7,909 nt of DNA from Desulfurobacteriaceae bacterium. Its GTDB lineage: Bacteria > Aquificota > Aquificia > Desulfurobacteriales > Desulfurobacteriaceae. Shown here one piece after another: positions 5,559 to 7,909 of the stretch. Below the pieces are notes generated by a model. The model was given only the letters and a program-made list of their open reading frames with translations. It searched no databases and was not told the DNA's origin. Location: NCBI GenBank assembly GCA_027064485.1, contig JAMOPR010000258.1, positions 1-7,909 of the forward strand, in the 5' to 3' direction. Within the stretch, counting starts at the first letter, position 1. Each line of letters starts with the position of its first letter. The translations under genes and the position numbers were made by a program.

Positions 5559-6296
5559 ATGTATCCTTTTAACAGAGTAGGCGGAATAGTCATAGCAATA
5601 AGCTGGATTTTTACAGTAATATGTTTAATCTGCTTTTTCAGTATAAATATTACTTTCTGGTTGGCAGTAAAAGTCTTCCTTTTCTGGTTATTCGGTCTCT
5701 TCTTATTTCGACTTGGATATCTACTCTCTATTAAGATATATGCATCAAAAATCGTGAAAAAGTTAAAGAAGGTATCAAACTTTGAAGAGGAAGTTTCCGT
5801 TATAGTTATTGACTCGCCAATTCTAAATGCCTTTGCATTTAGAGACAAGTTAATTAAAGGAAAACGATACATAATGATAACTTCTGGTATTGCTAATTTA
5901 TGCACAAAAGAAGAACTTAACTTTGTCATAGCTCACGAATTTGCCCATCACAAAGAAAACCACTTTTTAACTACAATTATCAGCAAATTAGCTTTTCCAG
6001 CACTAATATCAATAGTGTCGATTTTCACTTCATCTGTTGTAACCGCTGCAATTACTATGCCCGTTATGGCGATAAGCTCATTTATTCTTAGAAGACAAGA
6101 ATATGAAGCTGACAAAATTGGTTGCGAATTGTTGAGAAAAGCTGGCATCAACTACAATGCAATCAGTTTTTTTAAGAAGCTGGAAAAAATTCTAGGTAAA
6201 AATGAAAGTAAAATGAATAAAGTTATAGAATTTTTTGTAGCAGACCACCCATCTTTGCAAAAAAGAATTGAAAAACTTTCCAGACTAAAATTTTAG
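5559..6296 (+). CDS. M48-family (HtpX/Oma1-like) membrane zinc metalloprotease
   Basis: This 245-aa integral membrane peptidase probably cleaves damaged or regulatory membrane proteins. Two hydrophobic spans at the N-terminus (about 8-28 and 32-56) precede the cytosolic catalytic domain. The zinc site is HEFAH (126-130; ligands H126 and H130, catalytic E127), with E181 of EYEAD (181-185) as the likely third ligand. A further hydrophobic hairpin (about 145-176) lies between the two motifs, as in HtpX. The C-terminal ADHPSLQKRIEKL is the conserved M48 HPxxxxRI segment. The length is slightly short for HtpX (about 280-300 aa), and I do not assign that symbol. The ATG has no strong Shine-Dalgarno sequence, unlike the genes before it, so coupling to the zinc-ribbon frame is likely. 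It is last in the cluster and convergent with the dynamin gene. Confidence 0.88.
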   Translation: MYPFNRVGGIVIAISWIFTVICLICFFSINITFWLAVKVFLFWLFGLFLFRLGYLLSIKIYASKIVKKLKKVSNFEEEVSVIVIDSPILNAFAFRDKLIKGKRYIMITSGIANLCTKEELNFVIAHEFAHHKENHFLTTIISKLAFPALISIVSIFTSSVVTAAITMPVMAISSFILRRQEYEADKIGCELLRKAGINYNAISFFKKLEKILGKNESKMNKVIEFFVADHPSLQKRIEKLSRLKF

Positions 6297-6313
6297 AAAC
6301 AAGCTATACGAAG

Positions 6314-6337
6314 AAAATATTAGTTAATTAATATTTT
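6314..6337. terminator. AT-only inverted repeat between convergent genes, possible bidirectional terminator
   Basis: AAAATATTA and TAATATTTT are perfect nine-base inverted copies around GTTAAT, with two further Ts on the plus strand side. The element occupies the 44-base gap between the M48 stop and the dynamin stop. An all-AT stem would be weak at high temperature, so its role as an intrinsic terminator is plausible but unproven. Confidence 0.4.
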
Positions 6338-6340
6338 TTC

Positions 6341-7909
6341 TCATCTTGTATTTCTATGTCTATGCAGAACAACTTTAATTTTTCCTTCTATCTCTTTTAC
6401 TTTAAATTTTGCATAATTTTCTTCCTGTTTGAGGATACTTTGTATAATATTCAAAAGCGTCAACCTAGAGAATATTTCCCAGTTTACTCGAATTTGCTCT
6501 TCTGAAAAAAGTTCCTTATACTTAGGATTGTTAATCTGAGCTATAAACTCTTTTAACGATACTTTGAAAGAGTTTACTATTTGTTCCTTATAATTCACAG
6601 GAACACCTAAATCCTTAATCAAATCTGAAAGTAAGTCTAAAATAACGCTACAGAAAATTTCTTCTGAATTTACAGTAAATTTAGGAAATACAAATGGAAA
6701 TTCATTTTTTACTATTTCTAATAGATTAGGTAAACGTTCAGAATAGAATAGTTGGAAATTTAGAGAACTCATCACTTTTTCTAAAATAATTTTCTTTTTT
6801 TGGTCATATTCCTTCGACAATCTGTCAATTTCTTCTTTTATATATTGATCTTTTTTAGCCGATATTTTATTAATAACCTTGATAAGCCGTTCCCGTTCTT
6901 TCAGGTATTCAGAATTAGTAGAGGAGCTCAACACTTTAAACCTAAAAATCTTAGATTTTCTATCATTATTTCTCTCTTTTGCAAATAAAAATTTTGCCAG
7001 AATGATTTCTTTTAAACTCCTACACTTTTTACCTGTACTAATCTCAATTACATAGCTCTTGACAGACCCATGCCGTCTTTTCTTTGCCAGATACCCTTTC
7101 TTCGAATCCTTTTCTAGTTTTTTCTCTATAAAAAGTTCAAATTTCCCTTCTTCTAAATTTTTCAACCACACCTTAAAATTTTCTATAAATTTATCGTCCG
7201 CTTTTTTAAGAGCTTCTAAAACCCTTTTAGCCGAATAAAAATACTTAGCACTAAAAAACTGCTTAACTTCCGACGCTTCAAAATTTTCCTCAATCTCTTT
7301 TAATTCTCTTTTAGGTTTACTATCTGCTTTATTAAATACTAAATACCATTCCTTTGCTGAAGAAAGTTTCTTAAGTTCTTTAATTTTTTCAATAGTACTT
7401 TTTTCAAGAGTTCCCCTTTGAATATCTTGAATGAACAATATAACATCCGCTCGTTTAACTGCTATTTCCTCTGTAATCTTCTCATCCTGAGGATTTTTCT
7501 TATTGTCAAAGCCCGGAGTATCATACAGCTCAATATTCTTCAACACCGGTGAAGGATACCTATACTCAAAGAAATAAGCTCTACTTCTCTCCATATTAGT
7601 TATTTCATGCTGACACTTAGAATAATACTCCTCTCTACTAATAGGTTTTTTCCTTTTTTCTTCTATCAAGAAAATTTCCTCAGAATCTCCATACACAAAT
7701 TTAGTAACAGAAGAAGTAGTAGGATTTACTTTTACTGGACAAACTTCTGCTCCCAAAAGAGAATTTATAAATGAAGATTTCCCGCTTGAAAAATTACCTA
7801 TCACAGCAACTTTTACCTTCGAATAGCCTTCATATTTACTCAACTTCAACTTAAACAGTTTTAATGCTAACTCTTCAAGTTCAAGCAATTCTTTTTCAAA
7901 ATTTCTATT
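6341..7909 (-). CDS. Dynamin-like / bacterial dynamin-family GTPase, N-terminus beyond window
   Basis: This large GTPase belongs to the dynamin-like superfamily, whose members remodel or bind membranes and act in division, membrane repair or phage defence. Numbered from a TTG at 7886-7888, the motifs are G1 GNFSSGKSS (31-39), G2 threonines in NPTTSS (55-60), G3 DTPG (123-126) and G4 NKAD (186-189). After the GTPase domain come a Lys/Arg-rich stretch (252-297), a predicted coiled coil (about 326-372), and a helical C-terminus with no clear membrane span. The frame is still open at the window edge (seven more codons), and relatives usually have more residues before the P-loop, so the true start is probably outside. 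At 515-plus residues it is in the range of shorter bacterial dynamins. It is read towards the M48 gene and is not in its operon. Confidence 0.82.
   Translation of the reverse strand, partial: NRNFEKELLELEELALKLFKLKLSKYEGYSKVKVAVIGNFSSGKSSFINSLLGAEVCPVKVNPTTSSVTKFVYGDSEEIFLIEEKRKKPISREEYYSKCQHEITNMERSRAYFFEYRYPSPVLKNIELYDTPGFDNKKNPQDEKITEEIAVKRADVILFIQDIQRGTLEKSTIEKIKELKKLSSAKEWYLVFNKADSKPKRELKEIEENFEASEVKQFFSAKYFYSAKRVLEALKKADDKFIENFKVWLKNLEEGKFELFIEKKLEKDSKKGYLAKKRRHGSVKSYVIEISTGKKCRSLKEIILAKFLFAKERNNDRKSKIFRFKVLSSSTNSEYLKERERLIKVINKISAKKDQYIKEEIDRLSKEYDQKKKIILEKVMSSLNFQLFYSERLPNLLEIVKNEFPFVFPKFTVNSEEIFCSVILDLLSDLIKDLGVPVNYKEQIVNSFKVSLKEFIAQINNPKYKELFSEEQIRVNWEIFSRLTLLNIIQSILKQEENYAKFKVKEIEGKIKVVLHRHRNTR

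Noticed and set aside
5527..5570. Selenocysteine insertion hairpin after the TGA
   Set aside because: Only a three-base pair CTA/TAG could be found, too weak for a SECIS element; therefore recoding is kept as a hypothesis only.
5534..5929. 131-codon open frame on the minus strand
   Set aside because: Antisense to the M48 gene, whose HEFAH and EYEAD motifs show the real strand.

Overview
The window looks like chromosomal DNA from an AT-rich, probably thermophilic and anaerobic Gram-negative bacterium. The signs are a group 3b [NiFe]-hydrogenase operon, strong Shine-Dalgarno sequences, some TTG starts, a near-consensus sigma-70-type promoter, Lys/Glu/Ile-rich proteins, and a WaaP/Kdo-kinase-like protein that suggests an LPS-bearing envelope. 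Desulfurobacteriales/Aquificota would fit, but this placement is an inference from gene style and not from a marker gene.

Positions 1-3345 (minus strand) hold four tightly overlapping genes in the order hydB, hydG, hydD, hydA. They encode the beta (electron-transfer [4Fe-4S]), gamma (FAD/NAD(P)H, [2Fe-2S]), delta (hydrogenase small subunit) and alpha (NiFe large subunit) subunits of a cytoplasmic sulfhydrogenase-type enzyme. Electrons should pass between the NiFe site in HydA, the clusters of HydD, the ferredoxin-like HydB and the flavin of HydG, interconverting H2 and NAD(P)H. HydA runs off the left edge, so only its N-terminal 220 residues are present. A clear promoter (TTGACT-17-TATAAG) lies upstream of hydB.

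Positions 3346-3531 are a divergent regulatory region. Leaving it on the plus strand is a 225-aa protein-kinase-fold protein of the WaaP/Kdo kinase type with a TTG start. Its promoter region contains one isolated stretch resembling a CRISPR repeat.

Positions 4210-7909 are visibly more AT-rich and look accessory. An 82-aa orphan lies on the minus strand. A compact plus-strand cluster (4726-6296) encodes a DUF1232/YkvA-like membrane protein, a 75-aa unknown, a 48-aa zinc-ribbon peptide and an M48 membrane metalloprotease. The zinc-ribbon frame ends at a TGA exactly where its fourth cysteine would be expected and continues for six sensible codons to a TAG. Converging on this cluster is a dynamin-like GTPase (minus strand) that is open to the right edge. 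An all-AT inverted repeat separates the two.

The best-supported part is the hydrogenase operon. The most curious parts are the in-frame TGA in the zinc ribbon, the DUF1232/zinc-ribbon/M48 cluster facing a dynamin, and the CRISPR-repeat-like element at the kinase promoter. No tRNA, rRNA, transposase or true CRISPR array was seen.
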